Shown one piece after another: positions 5,466 to 6,665 of a DNA stretch of 6,665 nucleotides. The notes below the pieces were generated by a model that did no database searches, was not told the DNA's origin, and worked only from the letters and a program-made list of their open reading frames with translations. The first letter of the stretch is position 1. The number at the start of each line of letters is the position of its first letter. The stretch spans positions 1 through 6,665 of the forward strand of contig JAEZAI010000063.1 of the NCBI GenBank assembly GCA_023427825.1, in the 5' to 3' direction. This DNA is from Actinomycetes bacterium (GTDB lineage: Bacteria; Actinomycetota; Acidimicrobiia; Acidimicrobiales; Microtrichaceae). The position numbers and the translations under genes were made by a program.

Positions 5466-5475
5466 CAGCGCCAGG

Positions 5476-5864
5476 TGGTGCTGGTGAGCCGTCCTGTAGG
5501 CGGGATTCTGTCCACCGGTCCCTCGCGGGATCCGGATGGGTGACCATCCATCTCTGCGGCCTACCCGAGGAGTGCCCCTGCGGGCCGACGGGCCGTCGAC
5601 GTCCTCTGCTCGGCCTTGCTCCGGGTGGGGGTTGCCATCCGCCGGGGTCGCCCCCGGCGATGGTGCGCTGTTACCGCACCGTTTCACCCTTGCCTGTGCC
5701 GACCCTGGGGCCGGCCATCGGCGGTCTGCTCTCTGTTGCCCGATCCGTCAGATCGCTCCGACCTGGCTCGCGCCAGCACCCTGCCCTGCGGAGTCCCGAC
5801 CTTCCTCGACGGCGCGATCCCCAGTCACGCGCCGCCGCGGCCACCCGGACGACTCACCAGCCCG
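5476..5864 (-). ncRNA. rnpB: RNase P RNA, bacterial type A
   Basis: This is the catalytic RNA that removes 5' leaders from tRNA precursors. Reading the minus strand, the conserved parts appear in order: GAGGAAGGTCGGGACTCC followed by GCAGGGCAGGGTGC (CR-I), CAACAGAGAGCAGACCGCC, GGCAAGGGTGAAACGGTGCGG and TAACAGCGCACC (CR-II/III region), CACCCGGAGCAAGGCC (J15 region), GGGTAGGC (CR-IV), and ACAGAATCCCGCCTA (CR-V). The ends pair: P1 is GCTGGTGAG (5861-5853) with CTCACCAGC (5488-5480), and P2 is CGTCC (5851-5847) with GGACG (5494-5490). P4 pairs AGG-CGGGA with TCCCGCCT around the conserved bulged U. About 390 nt is normal for type A. Exact ends are estimates; the 5' end should be close to the first base of P1. 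P4 and the L15 GGU motif differ from E. coli. Confidence 0.95.
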
Positions 5865-5867
5865 CCC

Positions 5868-5873
5868 AGTCTG
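5868..5873 (-). promoter_or_regulatory. Possible -10 box of rnpB
   Basis: The minus strand reads CAGACT here, one base from TAGACT. If its last base is -7, the start point falls at 5861, exactly the first base of the P1 helix, which is where an rnpB transcript would be expected to begin. No clear -35 hexamer is seen near 5891-5897, so confidence is limited. Confidence 0.35.
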
Positions 5874-5962
5874 CCAGCGGTCGGCGTGAGGGGCACCCCG
5901 GGAACACTCACCTGACGTCCGGCGTTGGCCCCTACGACCAGCCACCCAGCAACGACAGGACC

Positions 5963-6505
5963 ATGACCGACACCAGCACCACCGGACCAGCCGGCACGAC
6001 CAGCACCACCGACCACGGCGCCACGATCAGCGACGGTCCCGCGGCCGAGGCGCACGTCCGGGAGCTCGGCCACCTCGTCCTGTACGTGTCGGACGTGGCG
6101 CGCTCGGTCGAGTTCTACGGCGGCGTGCTGGGCTGGCGGCAGATCTTCGGCGAGCCGGGCATGCCGGTCGCCGCCTTCTCGGGCGGGCGGACCCACCACG
6201 AGCTGCTGCTCATCGAGGTCGGTCAGGGCGCCGCGCCGATCCCGCCCGGCCGTCGGGTGGGCATGTACCACTTCGGCCTGAAGGTGGGGGACAGCGACGA
6301 CGAGCTCCGCGAGGTGCTCGGCCGGGTGCGCGAACACCCCGACCTGGTCACGCTCGTCGGCGCGTCGGACCACGGCGTCACGCACAGCCTCTACGTGCAG
6401 GACCCCGACGGGAACGAGGTCGAGCTCTACATCGACGTCCCGGGTGTCGACTGGCGCAACGACCCGGCGCTGATCGCCTCGCCGGTCCGACCCCTCCACC
6501 TCTGA
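5963..6505 (+). CDS. VOC-superfamily protein (glyoxalase / extradiol dioxygenase-like)
   Basis: This 180-aa protein is a probable metal-dependent enzyme of the vicinal oxygen chelate fold. After a Thr/Ser/Gly-rich, probably disordered N-terminus (1-30), it shows two paired beta-alpha-beta-beta-beta modules. The first is ELGHLVLYVSDVARSVEFYGGVLGW (34-58) to HHELLLIEV (78-86), and the second is MYHFGLKVGD (101-110) to HSLYVQDPDGNEVELYID (141-158). Likely metal ligands are His37, His103 and Glu154, with Glu80 or Glu85 as a possible fourth. The DPDGNEVELY ending is typical of catechol dioxygenase/CatE-like members, but the substrate cannot be assigned. The ATG at 5963 has AGGA only two bases upstream, too close for normal pairing, yet no better start precedes the fold. 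The frame stays open upstream through antisense rnpB by chance. It is divergent from rnpB, and its stop is 15 bases from the end of the convergent next gene. Confidence 0.88.
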   Translation: MTDTSTTGPAGTTSTTDHGATISDGPAAEAHVRELGHLVLYVSDVARSVEFYGGVLGWRQIFGEPGMPVAAFSGGRTHHELLLIEVGQGAAPIPPGRRVGMYHFGLKVGDSDDELREVLGRVREHPDLVTLVGASDHGVTHSLYVQDPDGNEVELYIDVPGVDWRNDPALIASPVRPLHL

Positions 6506-6520
6506 CGGCGCGCCGGGCGC

Positions 6521-6665
6521 TCAGTCCCCGGACCAGGCCACGTCGAGCTCGCCGAACACCGAGGCGTTGCTCGAGTAGGCGCGGTTCGTCTCGTCGATGA
6601 ACGCGTCGCGCTCCGCGTCGGACCAGGGCGCCAGGTCCAGCCGGGTGCGGTACTGGTCCTTGTAG
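6521..6665 (-). CDS. C-terminal part of a probable heme oxygenase (partial)
   Basis: This gene reads in from beyond the right edge and stops at 6521; only its last 48 codons are in the window. They translate as YKDQYRTRLDLAPW, SDAERDAFIDETNRAYSSNAS and VFGELDVAWSGD, with no stops and convincing amphipathic character. The pattern Y-x(4)-R-x-L-D, a short loop, W/L-S-x-x-E-x, then a helix ending in AF/AY-x-x-N-x-x-x-F-x-E-L, resembles the C-terminal helices of biliverdin-producing heme oxygenases (HmuO/HO-1 family), which open heme to biliverdin, iron and CO. The proximal His and the GxxxG distal helix of that family lie outside the window, so the assignment rests on the C-terminus alone. The gene is convergent with the VOC gene; the 15-base gap contains the palindrome CGGCGCGCCG. 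Confidence 0.6.
   Translation of the reverse strand, partial: YKDQYRTRLDLAPWSDAERDAFIDETNRAYSSNASVFGELDVAWSGD

Larger units (their letters stand above)
4859..5475. other. Gene-free intergenic region rich in hairpins and repeats
   Basis: About 600 bases between the lipoprotein gene and rnpB hold no convincing protein gene on either strand. The short open frames here are Arg/Gly/Pro-rich, overlap each other and lack good ribosome binding sites. Separately listed elements inside it are two adjacent hairpins, a diverged tandem duplication, a CRP-like palindrome and inverted repeats near rnpB. A small self-complementary pair (CGATCG at 4921-4926 and 4934-4939) is also present. The density of structure would suit a small RNA or a long leader, but I match no known riboswitch or RNA family. 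Confidence 0.5.

Noticed and set aside
5345..5962. In-frame upstream extension of the VOC protein by about 206 codons
   Set aside because: The extension runs through the antisense of rnpB and its terminator hairpins and encodes Pro/Arg-rich sequence with no fold. The start at 5963 fits the VOC domain.
6506..6515. Palindrome CGGCGCGCCG between the convergent VOC and heme oxygenase-like genes
   Set aside because: It is only ten bases with no loop or T-tract, so it is too short to call a terminator in GC-rich DNA.

Overview
This window is high-GC DNA with GTG starts, overlapping stop/start junctions and long stop-free antisense frames. This points to an actinobacterium (Actinomycetota), possibly of the Acidimicrobiia type; the class is a guess from style, not a proven placement.

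Layout, left to right. Bases 1-157 are non-coding. They hold a palindrome and an unusual 60-bp imperfect tandem repeat whose arms pair between the two copies, just beyond the end of a leftward operon. Bases 158-4256 (minus strand, transcribed right to left) are a compact four-gene ABC importer operon of the branched-chain amino acid family (HAAT) in the order livH-livM-livG-livF: two permeases and two ATPases. livH encodes an extra N-terminal secreted domain, and livG an acidic, minisatellite-encoded C-terminal tail. No substrate-binding protein gene is in the window. Bases 4357-4800 (minus) encode a small lipoprotein of unknown function with four cysteines in the mature part.

Bases 4801-5475 contain no convincing gene. 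They hold several hairpins, a diverged duplication, a CRP/GlxR-like palindrome and, at the right end, long inverted repeats that probably terminate the next transcript. Bases about 5476-5864 (minus) are the RNase P RNA gene (rnpB, type A), recognised from its conserved regions, the P4 pairing and the P1/P2 pairing. Divergent from it, 5963-6505 (plus) encodes a VOC-fold (glyoxalase/extradiol dioxygenase-like) protein. The right edge carries the 3' end of a convergent minus-strand gene whose C-terminus resembles a biliverdin-producing heme oxygenase.

The liv genes would form one membrane importer: LivH/LivM as the channel and LivG/LivF as the ATPase pair, fed by a binding protein encoded elsewhere. 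The rest is housekeeping (rnpB) and unrelated single genes. I see no CRISPR array, transposon, phage gene, tRNA or defence cassette. The features most worth checking are the livH fusion, the livG repeat tail, the arm-swapped repeat at the left edge, and the sequence changes in the RNase P RNA core.
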